From positions 59,877 to 94,086 of the forward strand of contig DUCT01000147.1 of NCBI GenBank assembly GCA_012959665.1: a stretch of DNA of 34,210 bases. The letters are read 5' to 3'. The translations under genes were made by a program, and so were the position numbers. This stretch comes from Myxococcales bacterium (GTDB lineage Bacteria > Myxococcota_A > UBA9160 > UBA4427). Positions 7,427 through 15,104 of the stretch are shown in pieces (position 1 is the stretch's first letter; every line of letters begins with the position of its first letter). Under the pieces are notes generated by a model. The model was not told where the DNA came from. It ran no database searches and saw nothing but the letters and a program-made list of their open reading frames with translations.

Positions 7427-7902
7427 CCTGATTCTCCCCGAAGGTCGGCCGCCGCATCCAGTACCGAGCGAATAATTTTGTCGTATCCCGTGCAGCGACA
7501 AAGATTTCCTGCCAACCAGAAGCGCACTTCTTTTTCGCTGGGGTCGGGGTTTTTTTCGAGCAGCGACTTGGCGGCCACAAGAAAGCCAGGGGTGCAGACG
7601 CCGCATTGGAGCGCCGCCTGCTCGAGGAATCTGCGTTGAAGTGGGTGCAGTACGCCCTCCTGGGCGATGCCCTCGACTGTCTCGACCCGAGCCCCCTCGA
7701 CTTCCGCAGCCAGCACTAGGCAAGCACACACCAGGCGACCATCCACGGTCACGCTGCAGGCCCCGCAATCGCCGGTTCCGCAGCCCTCTTTGGTTCCCGT
7801 CTTCAAGAGCACGTCACGCAGAGCGTCCAGGAGCGTCTGGTCCTCATCGCAAAGAAATTCTCGCGCTTCGCCGTCGATTGTCGCTGTGATATGCCTTTTC
7901 AT
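7423..7902 (-). CDS. Molybdenum hydroxylase small (2x[2Fe-2S]) subunit, CoxS family
   Basis: The 159-residue electron-transfer subunit has the complete cysteine set for two [2Fe-2S] clusters: C41, C46, C49 and C61 (plant-ferredoxin-type) and C100, C103, C135 and C137 (CxxC-x31-CxC, the four-helix domain). It carries electrons from the molybdenum site to FAD. The ATG at 7902 is chosen because MKRHITATIDGEAREF is the canonical N-terminus; a longer in-frame extension begins inside the preceding gene. It starts 7 bp after the FAD-subunit stop, and its own stop overlaps the large-subunit start (ATGA), so translation is probably coupled. Confidence 0.95.
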   Translation of the reverse strand: MKRHITATIDGEAREFLCDEDQTLLDALRDVLLKTGTKEGCGTGDCGACSVTVDGRLVCACLVLAAEVEGARVETVEGIAQEGVLHPLQRRFLEQAALQCGVCTPGFLVAAKSLLEKNPDPSEKEVRFWLAGNLCRCTGYDKIIRSVLDAAADLRGESG

Positions 7903-7909
7903 GTCTGAA

Positions 7910-8767
7910 TCATTGACCTGCTCGCTGGGCGGCGATGATCGCCGCGCGCTTTGCCAAAACACCGACGACCCGGACCCGGTAAACAATCGTGCCTCGCATA
8001 TCGTCGATGGGCCGCGCCGCAGCCCGAGCGGCGGCCTCGAGTTCGGCCAGGGCCGCTTCGTCGAGCCGTCGACCCACCAGCGCCGCAGCCGCTTCGGGAA
8101 CCGCGAGGGGCGTAGGCGCCACCGCGCCCAAGGCCACCCGACACGCCGTACAGGTACCGTCGGGATCCAGGGTCAGGGCCACTCCAGCACCCACCACCGC
8201 GATGTCCATCTCACTTCTGGGAATCAGCCGAAGGTACGCGTCACCCGAGCCAGGCTTCGGCCGGGGGAGACGAAGATGCGCAACGATCTCGTCCCGGGCT
8301 AGGCAGGTACGCCCAGGCCCGGTGATGATTTCCTCAACGGCGACCTCCCGTCGGCCCTCGGGGCCCACGAGGCTGCACACGGCCCCCGCGGCGATCAATG
8401 CCGGGACACTATCCGCCGCCGGGGAAGCGTTGCAGAGATTCCCTCCGAGACTGGCCCGGCCCTGAATCTGGGTCGAACCGATCAGTTCCATCGCTTCGAC
8501 CACGCCCGGCCAGCGCGCACGAAGCCCGGCGTGTTCGCCGAGTTCCGCACCACTCACCGCGGCACCAATTTGGTACTCACCCTCGGCCTCGACGATTTCC
8601 CGGAGTTCGGGAATCTTTTTCAGGTCGATTACCCGCGCCGGCTTAATTCGCCCCACGCGCATCTGGGCGAGCAAGTCGGTCCCCCCCGCTAGGGGAAATG
8701 CGTCCGCACCGCCCTTGGTGAGCAGCGCCACTGCCTCTTCCACCGTGGTGGCCGTTTCGTATTGCAT
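7910..8767 (-). CDS. Molybdenum hydroxylase medium (FAD) subunit, CoxM family
   Basis: The 285-residue product has the FAD-binding signature of the vanillyl-alcohol/CO-dehydrogenase flavoprotein fold: FPLAGGTDLLAQMRVG (24-39) and TQIQGRASLGGNLCNASPAAD (99-119). A C-terminal CO-dehydrogenase flavoprotein domain follows from about residue 170. It passes electrons from the FeS subunit to an acceptor. GGAG and AAGGTG precede the ATG. The gene order FAD-FeS-Mo is that of coxMSL. None of the CO-dehydrogenase maturation genes (coxDEF) is nearby, which again argues against a CO enzyme. Confidence 0.94.
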   Translation of the reverse strand: MQYETATTVEEAVALLTKGGADAFPLAGGTDLLAQMRVGRIKPARVIDLKKIPELREIVEAEGEYQIGAAVSGAELGEHAGLRARWPGVVEAMELIGSTQIQGRASLGGNLCNASPAADSVPALIAAGAVCSLVGPEGRREVAVEEIITGPGRTCLARDEIVAHLRLPRPKPGSGDAYLRLIPRSEMDIAVVGAGVALTLDPDGTCTACRVALGAVAPTPLAVPEAAAALVGRRLDEAALAELEAAARAAARPIDDMRGTIVYRVRVVGVLAKRAAIIAAQRAGQ

Positions 8768-8868
8768 TGCACCTTTCTCCGATACGCCGCACTCGCGCTC
8801 TGCCGCGACCGAAGCTCAAGCTCACAAGAATACACAGAATTTCCGGACCCGACCCACGCCTCCCGCTC

Positions 8869-9195
8869 TCATTCGAGGCGCGGATGATCCCCAAAGCGGA
8901 GTCGGCAGCCGTCCCCCCGCGGCGTGGTTTGGCACGTAAGTATCAGCCCTCGCGCCAACTGCTTCGCCGTCAATGCGCGGTTGACCGCCATCTCGACCTC
9001 ACCCGAATCCAGAGTCGCGACGCATTCGCCGCAGACCCCCGCCACACAGGAGAACGGGGGACACAGACCAGCCCTGTGGACCGCGGAGAAGATCGTCTCG
9101 CCTCGGGCAACTTCTACGGTGTGCTCCCGCTGATCGAGTTCGACGGTCACCGTCCAAGGGGTCGACTCCGAGGGCGGATTGAATTCAGATTCCAT
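8869..9195 (-). CDS. Plant-type [2Fe-2S] ferredoxin
   Basis: The 108-residue single-domain ferredoxin has C50-x4-C55-x2-C58-x29-C88 within the segment from CPPFSCVAGVCGEC to ILTCQT. It resembles the C-terminal ferredoxin domain of oxygenase reductases such as PaaE, but no flavin or NAD domain is attached. It is 101 bp upstream of the FAD subunit on the same strand and may be the external electron carrier of the molybdenum hydroxylase; this is a context inference. It could equally serve an oxygenase elsewhere. The first 15 or so residues (NPPSESTP) look disordered. Confidence 0.88.
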   Translation of the reverse strand: MESEFNPPSESTPWTVTVELDQREHTVEVARGETIFSAVHRAGLCPPFSCVAGVCGECVATLDSGEVEMAVNRALTAKQLARGLILTCQTTPRGDGCRLRFGDHPRLE

Positions 9196-9482
9196 GAATC
9201 AGCGGTCCCGAGCATTAGCATTCATTAGGGGTGGATGGGCTCTCATTTTACCGCTGCGCCCCGAACCCCCGGGCGCGAACCGATTCCGCCGGCTTCGTGG
9301 ATTTCGAATCTCAGCTCAAATCCAGGGGTGTGGTCCTTGTCCCTCATCGACAAAATAGCGTAAGTAGCGGAATACGCGTTTAAAATTATCCCCAGTGCAA
9401 TCTCCATCGGTATACTGCACGCCGATTGGGGCTGAGAGCGGGGGCCGAACTCACGGGCCCTGCCAAGTTTGGAGGAGACGCG

Positions 9483-10187
9483 ATGGAAATCATCAGTTCG
9501 ATGGCGGGGTGGGAGTTCCTTCTGCGGTACACGCACTTTCTTGCGGGTGTCTGCTGGATCGGGGTGCTCTGGTACTTCAATTTCATTCAGACGCCTTTCT
9601 TTGGCACCGAGCTCGGTGGCCAGGCCAAGAGTGCCGTCACCCGGGGCCTTGTCCCCAACGCACTCTGGTGGTTTCGCTGGGGCGCAATGTTCACCTTCCT
9701 GACCGGTTGGGCGATGGTGATGATGAAACTTCATAGCGGCGTCGCCATGGCGGATCCGTATATGACAAAAATTCTCACAGGCGGGCTAATGGGCACGTTC
9801 ATGTGGGCCAATGTCTGGTTCGTCATCTGGCCCGCGCAGCAAGTTGTGATCGCCAATGCCGAGAATGTCGCCGGGGGAGGCGAGCCCAACCCCGAAGCCG
9901 CCGGCCGCGCCGGCCGGGCGGGCATGGCGTCTCGCACCAATACCCTGCTGTCCATTCCCATGCTTTTCTTCATGGGAAGCGCCAGCCATCTGCCCAGTTT
10001 CCTGACCGGAAACAACGATCTCGTTTATTGGCTGGTCGCGGGTGCGATCATCCTCTTCGTCGAGGCTCAGGCACTGATTGGCCCGGGGACCGCAACCCAG
10101 AAACCGCTGACCACGGTCTCCGGAACAATCCACGCAGGGCTAGCCCTCACCGTGCTTCTCTACGTGGTCGGCGTCCTGATCAACTGA
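9483..10187 (+). CDS. Integral membrane protein, PuuD N-terminal (Urate_ox_N) family
   Basis: The 234-residue protein has about six predicted membrane helices: near 9-31, 61-84, 98-128, 148-168, 180-205 and 212-234. The RYTHFLAGVCWIG opening, the FVIWPAQQVV stretch and the SRTNTLLSIPMLFFMGSASH segment resemble the N-terminal membrane domain of PuuD, the urate dehydrogenase that carries a fused C-terminal cytochrome c. Here no cytochrome is fused. Conserved His residues in helix 1, after helix 4 and in helix 6 could bind heme. The start at 9483 follows a strong GGAGGAGA. It faces a c-type cytochrome gene 100 bp downstream on the other strand. Urate activity is not proven; many family members have unknown substrates. 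Confidence 0.8.
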   Translation: MEIISSMAGWEFLLRYTHFLAGVCWIGVLWYFNFIQTPFFGTELGGQAKSAVTRGLVPNALWWFRWGAMFTFLTGWAMVMMKLHSGVAMADPYMTKILTGGLMGTFMWANVWFVIWPAQQVVIANAENVAGGGEPNPEAAGRAGRAGMASRTNTLLSIPMLFFMGSASHLPSFLTGNNDLVYWLVAGAIILFVEAQALIGPGTATQKPLTTVSGTIHAGLALTVLLYVVGVLIN

Positions 10188-10287
10188 GATCGCCTCCGGG
10201 CGAAGACCCGGGCAGCACGGAATCACAAGCGGGATGGTGGCCCCAGGGTCATCATTCCGCTTTTCGTTTGGCTCACTCCCGCGTGGG

Positions 10288-10731
10288 CTAATTCGGCTTC
10301 AGCGGCGAGAGATAGGCGGCCAGAGAGCCGATTTCGTCCTTCAAGTAGGGGAGCGCCATCATGACCCGGCTGTCGCGCTTGGGCGTGTACCCTTCGGGGT
10401 AGCTATTTCTGAGCAAACGGGCCTCGAGCAGTGCCCGAGACGAACCGGCGACTTCTGGACCCAAGGTACCGGGCAGCCCCGGGTCCGGGTTGTGGCAGGC
10501 GCTGCAATTGCTCACGTACACCGAGCGGCCCCGGGCGATCAGCTTTGCCTGGGCGGGATCCACGTCATCCTGCGGAGAACCCGCGGCCGAATTCACGGAT
10601 TGAGCCAATCCGCCCGGGGAGGCTGAATCGGGCCGGGTGCCCTCCTGAGCCGCTTCGGAACACCCGAGACTCATGACCAGCGCCAATACCGCGAGCGTTA
10701 CCTTCTCGCCCCTGCACAACAAGCAGAACAT
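10288..10731 (-). CDS. Small c-type cytochrome, probable lipoprotein
   Basis: The 147-residue protein has one heme c motif, CSACH (76-80), and candidate axial Met residues near 124-125 in SRVMMALPYLKDE. The N-terminus has a hydrophobic segment, TLAVLALVMSLGC, ending in a lipobox-like Cys at 24. A Ser/Ala/Gly/Asp-rich tether to about residue 60 follows, so a lipid-anchored periplasmic cytochrome is likely. The start is uncertain: the ATG at 10731 is tightly preceded by GGGAGG, with almost no spacing, and the open frame extends to 10848. The sequence after heme (GPEVAGSS...YPEGYTPKRDSRVMMALP) is the usual class I pattern. It is convergent with the PuuD-like membrane gene. Confidence 0.87.
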   Translation of the reverse strand: MFCLLCRGEKVTLAVLALVMSLGCSEAAQEGTRPDSASPGGLAQSVNSAAGSPQDDVDPAQAKLIARGRSVYVSNCSACHNPDPGLPGTLGPEVAGSSRALLEARLLRNSYPEGYTPKRDSRVMMALPYLKDEIGSLAAYLSPLKPN

Positions 10732-10884
10732 CCTCCCAGTCGGCGATTTTACCCTAAATTGGAAATGTCGCACCGCGCGGCCCCGAGGAGAAGCCGGGGC
10801 GGTCGGTTTCGCGTACCCCCAGGCCGGCCGAACATCTATACTGGGCATGCGCTCATCTCATCGCGGCGGAGGACAGTCGAACCG

Positions 10885-11814
10885 ATGAAGCAATTCATGG
10901 AAGCCCAGGAACTGGCGAGGGATCGCCGATTCAAACGAACCAAGAGCCAAAACACCCTGCTTCGGTCCCTGCCCGACGACGTGGAAGAAATTGTCCGCAT
11001 CTTCGAGTCCATTGCCGAAAAGATTCGGGAGCGGGTCGCGGAAACCTCCCTTGAGGCGGTCTACGACGACCTGGGTCCGGGCTTCCAGTTTCTAACAGCT
11101 TCCGGGGGCCGCCAGTCCAAAAACGAACGCACCCCGCTGCAACTGCGCCTTCAACTCCACGGAATTTTCGTCGGCGAAATCCAAGCCCTGGAGGCCGCCG
11201 GGCGAACCCTCTGGGATTTTCCCGATTCACCCTGGGCTTTCACCAAGGATATGGCCAGGCAATGCTGGGACGAAGCGCGCCACGTCCAAGCCTATGAAAA
11301 ATTGATTCAGCACGCTGGCGGCGAAGTGGGCGAGTTTCCCGAGACCACTTTTCTGTTCGAAGCATCCTGCCACACCGATCCGGCTCTTCGCCTGACCGGC
11401 GTCAATCGTTGCCTCGAGGGGCTGGCGTGCGATGCCTTTCGCTCGCTCATTGACTACGGGAAGAACGTGGGAGACGAGATCATCGCCCAGGCGGTGGACT
11501 TCGTGCTGGCCGATGAACTGACCCATGTCCGTTTCGGGAGTGAGTGGGTCAAGGAATTCACTCGGGATGACCCGGAACGGGCGAAGCGGGCCCGGGAGTT
11601 CCAGCGCGAGACCGAACGGGCCTTTTCCTTCGGTTCCCAACGCGAACTGGCCCGGGAAGAACGAAGAGAAGCGGGCTTCAGCGAAGAAGAAATGGATGAA
11701 ATCGAAGCCCTCTCCTCCGACGCCCCCAAACGGGAAACCCTTGTCCGTGCGGCCGAGATCCTGCGGGACCGTCACCGTGCGCGCAAAAAGGGTGAGGCCG
11801 TGGCCCCCCTCTAG
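10885..11814 (+). CDS. DUF455 ferritin-like diiron protein
   Basis: The 309-residue, mostly helical protein has the spaced ligands of a ferritin-like four-helix diiron site: E98 in GIFVGEIQALE, E130xxH133 in WDEARHVQAYE, E178 in NRCLEGLACD, and E211xxH214 in DELTHVRFG. The surrounding sequence matches the DUF455 family, whose reaction is not established. The ATG at 10885 follows GGCGGAGGA with about 10 nt spacing; an in-frame extension upstream overlaps the divergent promoter region and is not conserved. The C-terminus is rich in Glu, Arg and Lys and probably helical. It is convergent with the Cys-cluster protein, 39 bp apart. Confidence 0.86.
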   Translation: MKQFMEAQELARDRRFKRTKSQNTLLRSLPDDVEEIVRIFESIAEKIRERVAETSLEAVYDDLGPGFQFLTASGGRQSKNERTPLQLRLQLHGIFVGEIQALEAAGRTLWDFPDSPWAFTKDMARQCWDEARHVQAYEKLIQHAGGEVGEFPETTFLFEASCHTDPALRLTGVNRCLEGLACDAFRSLIDYGKNVGDEIIAQAVDFVLADELTHVRFGSEWVKEFTRDDPERAKRAREFQRETERAFSFGSQRELAREERREAGFSEEEMDEIEALSSDAPKRETLVRAAEILRDRHRARKKGEAVAPL

Positions 11815-11853
11815 CTCGGCCTTCCCCAGGACCCGCTAGTCGAGTCTGCGGGA

Positions 11854-12429
11854 TTACGAGGGAGGCGCAGCCAAGCGATACCGGCGCAGCCTGAGCACAA
11901 GGCGCCTCACGGTTCGCTCGAGCCAGGGCAACCGCCTGCGCTCAAGAGGCCGACCGGGCTTGTGGACTTCGGTCCAGTCTCCTGCCACTCGGTGCTCTTC
12001 CCCCTCGGGAAGGAGCAATCGATAGGAGCGGTCCGGATCCAGCACATTTCCGACGTCGGTAATCCGAACCGGCATGCTGGACCGATATTCTTCCGCAATC
12101 GCCGCTAAACGCTCCGAGGCTTCGAACAACCCGGGGCGACTCTCGCGGATTTCCAGGCGCACCACGGGTCCTTGGGCGACAACATCGAGCACCGCCCCCA
12201 GACGATCGGGGCGGTCCGGTTCAGCCAGCCCCCCCGAGAGCCAGAGACAGCGATACGCCCGGCAGATTTTCGGCCGGCTCGGGTGAATCGAGCAACCCTT
12301 CGCGCCCACGTCCTGGTGGATGCAGGGAACACCGCCAAGCTTGGCCAATTCATCGACACGCAGCACCTGGCAGCAGAGAGAGCAGTCTCCACAGTTTCGA
12401 ACTCCCTGATCAGCGTCGACCTGATTCAT
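11854..12429 (-). CDS. YkgJ-family cysteine-cluster protein
   Basis: The 191-residue product has a compact N-terminal Cys cluster: C13, C16, C19, C20, C36, C46, C56 and C61, in NCGDCSLCC, GCSIHPSRPKICRAYRC and neighbouring sequence. This matches the zinc/iron-chelating YkgJ (UPF0153) domain. From about residue 70 the protein is a generic alpha/beta region, ending in a strongly basic Arg-rich tail (RRLPWLERTVRRLVLRLRR) that could bind nucleic acid or membrane. The biochemical function of the family is unknown. The start is followed directly by the domain, so it is unlikely to be far off. Confidence 0.8.
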   Translation of the reverse strand: MNQVDADQGVRNCGDCSLCCQVLRVDELAKLGGVPCIHQDVGAKGCSIHPSRPKICRAYRCLWLSGGLAEPDRPDRLGAVLDVVAQGPVVRLEIRESRPGLFEASERLAAIAEEYRSSMPVRITDVGNVLDPDRSYRLLLPEGEEHRVAGDWTEVHKPGRPLERRRLPWLERTVRRLVLRLRRYRLAAPPS

Positions 12430-12773
12430 CCGGACCCCGTAGAACCACAGCGGTTAGGGGAACAAAGGCAAGCCGCGAAGCCCGGCCTCGGGCATCCCCC
12501 AAACCGACTCGACCCAGGGGCTGCCTTGAGTAATCGAGCCCCTATAGGGGTTTCCCATTGGATGGTGGGGGCCCCCCAACAAAAATCCGACGCCTTCGGT
12601 TCCGTCGGCACGTTACAGATTTATAAGATTGTTTTCATTGAGGAATTCAGCCTCTCCGGCCCAAGGAAATCGGCCTTCATATTCCCTTTAACTGCATTTG
12701 TAAGAATGTGCATCAGTTCGGTGCTTTCGCGGCAAGTAGCGAAGCAACCAATCGTTCTATCAGAATTTTTTTG

Positions 12774-12802
12774 AAAAAAACCGGCCCCCCCGGAGGGGGC
12801 CC
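12774..12802 (-). terminator. Intrinsic terminator, leftward
   Basis: On the minus strand GGGCCCCC pairs with GGGGGCC across a short TCCGG loop, followed by GG and a run of seven T. The stem is seven or more G-C pairs. The nearest minus-strand coding sequence to the right is the desaturase, which ends 1.3 kb away, so the terminated RNA is not obvious. Confidence 0.72.
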
Positions 12803-12860
12803 TGAATCCTGAGAACACATTGAGGAGGTTTGCAGATACCACGCCGATAAAACGCAAAGG

Positions 12861-12894
12861 GAGCCCTAACCATATGAGTCGAGGGGCTCTTTTT
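12861..12894 (+). terminator. Intrinsic terminator, rightward
   Basis: GAGCCC (12861-12866) pairs with GGGCTC (12884-12889) across a 17-nt loop and is followed by five T. No plus-strand gene lies upstream within the region, so it may end a small RNA, or act as an attenuator ahead of the TauD-like gene at 13042. Confidence 0.68.
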
Positions 12895-13041
12895 CGGTCC
12901 CTAGGGGAACCAACGCAAGACAAACGTAGGTAGGAAGCGCTTTAGGAAAAATGGGTTTACGTCATTCAACGAAACCATCAATCTCAAGAAATTGGTCAAT
13001 GGCTCGACGAATTGTTTTGATTATTAGGGGGGGTAAGAGTT

Positions 13042-13983
13042 ATGAGTATTTCGAGCAACACAAGAGCGATCAAGAAAAAAGCCACGGGGAAGGGAGAGGG
13101 GGGGCTCTCCTCTTCACTACTGGGGCTAAATGTTGGGCTTGAAATCCAAGGCTTGGACCTGTCCGATACATTGGACCCAGCAACAGTCGACGAAATCCAG
13201 AATCTCCTTCTTGAGAGGCAATTTCTCACTTTTCCGAACCAGGCTTTAACGCCTGCTCGGGTCTTGGAAATCGCCAAGCGATTCGGCCATCCCGAGGTGA
13301 ATCCAATTCAGGTCGGCATGGCGCATCATCCCGAGATCATTCGAATGGCCAAGAGGGCATCGGAACCCGACCCCTTACTCTCTGACGCGCGGACCAACGG
13401 AAGTTTCTACGCACGGCCCAGTAAATTTGTCTTCGCCTACTGCGATGACCCCTCGGTGAACTCCGACATCATCTGTAGCTCCATGACCGAAGCCTGGAAC
13501 GGGCTTTCAAAGCCGATTCAGGATTTCCTGGAGCCCCTCACTGCGCTGCACTCCGCGGCCTCGGTTTATGCCCCCACTCAGGAGAACACCGACCTTTACG
13601 TCGGGCGGGCCTCCTCCCAACTCGAATACTCGGACGCGGTCTACCAGACGTCGGAGCACCCGATCGTGCATACCCATCCCGACACCGGCCTGAGAAGTCT
13701 CTTCATCAACCCAGCCTACACCCAGTGTATCAACGAGGTCGCCAAGAAAGAGAGCCGCGCCATTCTGGATTTCCTCTGGCAACACTGTGCGAGGCCGGAA
13801 TTTGGATGCCGCATCGTCTCCTACCCGAAAACCTTATCGATTTGGGACAACCGGGTGACCACGACCATGCTGACCGAGCACGCAAATACGAAAGCTCGCC
13901 TGCTCTACATGGTCTCCACAAGGAACGAAGAAGCGATCAATCCTTCGCCGATTTGGCCGACCCCATCCCAAGTTTTCGCCTGA
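13042..13983 (+). CDS. TauD/TfdA-fold protein with degenerate metal site
   Basis: The 313-residue protein aligns with Fe(II)/2-oxoglutarate dioxygenases of the TauD family: LLERQFLTFPNQALTPARV, AKRFGHPEVNP, IVHTHPDTGLRSLFINPAY and SIWDNRVT are all recognisable. Catalytic residues are not. Family members have a W-H-x-D motif just before the position of residue 121, where this protein runs TNGSFYARPSKF with no HxD. After WDNR (268-271) the distal His is Thr (WDNRVTTTM against VTQH in E. coli TauD). The Arg that binds 2-oxoglutarate is also not evident (LLYMVST). The frame is otherwise intact and normal in length. Either it is a pseudoenzyme or it is a gene losing function. The first 25 residues are Lys/Ser/Gly-rich. 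Confidence 0.85.
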   Translation: MSISSNTRAIKKKATGKGEGGLSSSLLGLNVGLEIQGLDLSDTLDPATVDEIQNLLLERQFLTFPNQALTPARVLEIAKRFGHPEVNPIQVGMAHHPEIIRMAKRASEPDPLLSDARTNGSFYARPSKFVFAYCDDPSVNSDIICSSMTEAWNGLSKPIQDFLEPLTALHSAASVYAPTQENTDLYVGRASSQLEYSDAVYQTSEHPIVHTHPDTGLRSLFINPAYTQCINEVAKKESRAILDFLWQHCARPEFGCRIVSYPKTLSIWDNRVTTTMLTEHANTKARLLYMVSTRNEEAINPSPIWPTPSQVFA

Positions 13984-14081
13984 TCGGCGAACACAGCCAA
14001 AGTGCTGACTCGTCTTGCTGAGCCCGCCGCTAAAACCAGTCCCAGCCGAGCAGGTGACGACCCGGGCAACGACTACGACGA

Positions 14082-15038
14082 CTACGCGGATGCCTGTCGC
14101 GATGCCGCCTGTGCGAGCAGGCTCAGATAGCCTCGGGCGATCAGTGCATCGCCAAGCGCACCTCTTTCCCGGAGAAGAGCATGCATCCGCGGAAGATTAT
14201 AATGGGGCACACGCATCAGAAGGTGATGCTCCAAATGGAAGTTGACCCGGTTCGGCGCAATGAAGATACGCTCCCACCAAGAGGCCAGGGTTGTCCGCGT
14301 ATTGCCGAATTCGCTCTCCAAGTGGGTCGGCATCGAGTGCTCCGCAATCGCGCGGATCCGCATCGCGAGGCTATAGCTCGTGAGCCAGGCCACGACCCAG
14401 AGCAAGTACAAGAGAGGTTCTCCCGCCGCCAGAAGTACACCGAACAGAACTGCGTTGGTCACCGCCACACCCTTGAGTCGGCGAAGCCCGCCTCCGTCCG
14501 TTCGACGCACCCTGCCTTGACTTCTTTCGAGATCCCGCCGCCAGGTCGCTACGGCGCGCTTCCAGCCTGTCTGGCCGGAAAGGTCGCGCCAGATCTTTCG
14601 CCGCAAGCTGCTCGATGCGATAGGAAATGGGCTCGCCAGAGAGCGATCCGGATCTTTTTCCGTCCATGTATGCGCATGATGGCGCAGGTGATAGGGGCGG
14701 TAGGGGTCGAGGTCGCCCCAAATCGGGTAAGCGGCCAGCCAGTTCCCCAAGAAATCATTCACCTTCGGATCACGGAAGAACGCATAGTGGCCGGCATCGT
14801 GCATGAAAACCGCGAGCCCGAGTTGACGCCCACCAATCAGAAAGATCGCCAGTAGGATCGAGAACGGGTTTGTCCAAAGCGCAACCAGCGCGAATGCGGA
14901 GAAGATGATCCCCCAGTTCAGAGCCAAGGAAAAATAACTGCGCCCATCACGCATAGTCTGAAGCTCTCGGATTTCGTCTCCTCCGAGAACCGTTCTCCAA
15001 TCCGGCACTTCATGGGTTGAAGCCGTGGTCGTTGTCAT
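14082..15038 (-). CDS. Membrane fatty-acid desaturase
   Basis: The 318-residue diiron membrane enzyme has the three histidine boxes of the family: HDAGH (80-84), HLRHHAH (117-123) and HLEHH (268-272), plus AEHSM at about 232. Hydrophobic segments near 42-70, 95-107 and 192-222 fit a membrane-embedded enzyme. Such enzymes insert double bonds into, or hydroxylate, lipid acyl chains using O2 and an electron donor. The ATG at 15038 has GAGGAGA 6 nt upstream. It lies 66 bp after the PaaX-type regulator on the same strand, so co-transcription and regulation by that protein are likely. Substrate and regioselectivity cannot be read from the sequence. Confidence 0.93.
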   Translation of the reverse strand: MTTTTASTHEVPDWRTVLGGDEIRELQTMRDGRSYFSLALNWGIIFSAFALVALWTNPFSILLAIFLIGGRQLGLAVFMHDAGHYAFFRDPKVNDFLGNWLAAYPIWGDLDPYRPYHLRHHAHTWTEKDPDRSLASPFPIASSSLRRKIWRDLSGQTGWKRAVATWRRDLERSQGRVRRTDGGGLRRLKGVAVTNAVLFGVLLAAGEPLLYLLWVVAWLTSYSLAMRIRAIAEHSMPTHLESEFGNTRTTLASWWERIFIAPNRVNFHLEHHLLMRVPHYNLPRMHALLRERGALGDALIARGYLSLLAQAASRQASA

Positions 15039-15104
15039 GTTCGTCTCCTCGCTAAAAGACTAATCGCGGCGTCCATTGCCCGGCGCCTCAACTCAATCAC
15101 GCAA

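Larger units (their letters stand above)
12430..13041. other. Gene-free, AT-richer 612-bp region with two opposed terminators
   Basis: No open frame here looks like a protein. The region has more A/T and more homopolymer runs than its surroundings. It holds an intrinsic terminator reading leftward (12774-12802) and one reading rightward (12861-12894), although no gene in the region ends at either. The only candidates for the terminated transcripts are unannotated short RNAs or read-through from distant genes. Confidence 0.6.

Noticed and set aside
12820-12940. A c-di-GMP-I (GEMM) riboswitch, from the ACGCAAAG motif near 12850 and GTAGGTAGG near 12925.
   Set aside because: The two motifs are in the wrong arrangement. 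The GNRA loop/receptor and the expected pairing between the halves are missing, and an intrinsic terminator sits between them. I keep only the terminator.
13976-13990. Hairpin TCGCC-TGATC-GGCGA at the end of the TauD-like gene as a terminator.
   Set aside because: There is no T-run after it, and the stem overlaps the stop codon; it is too weak to call.
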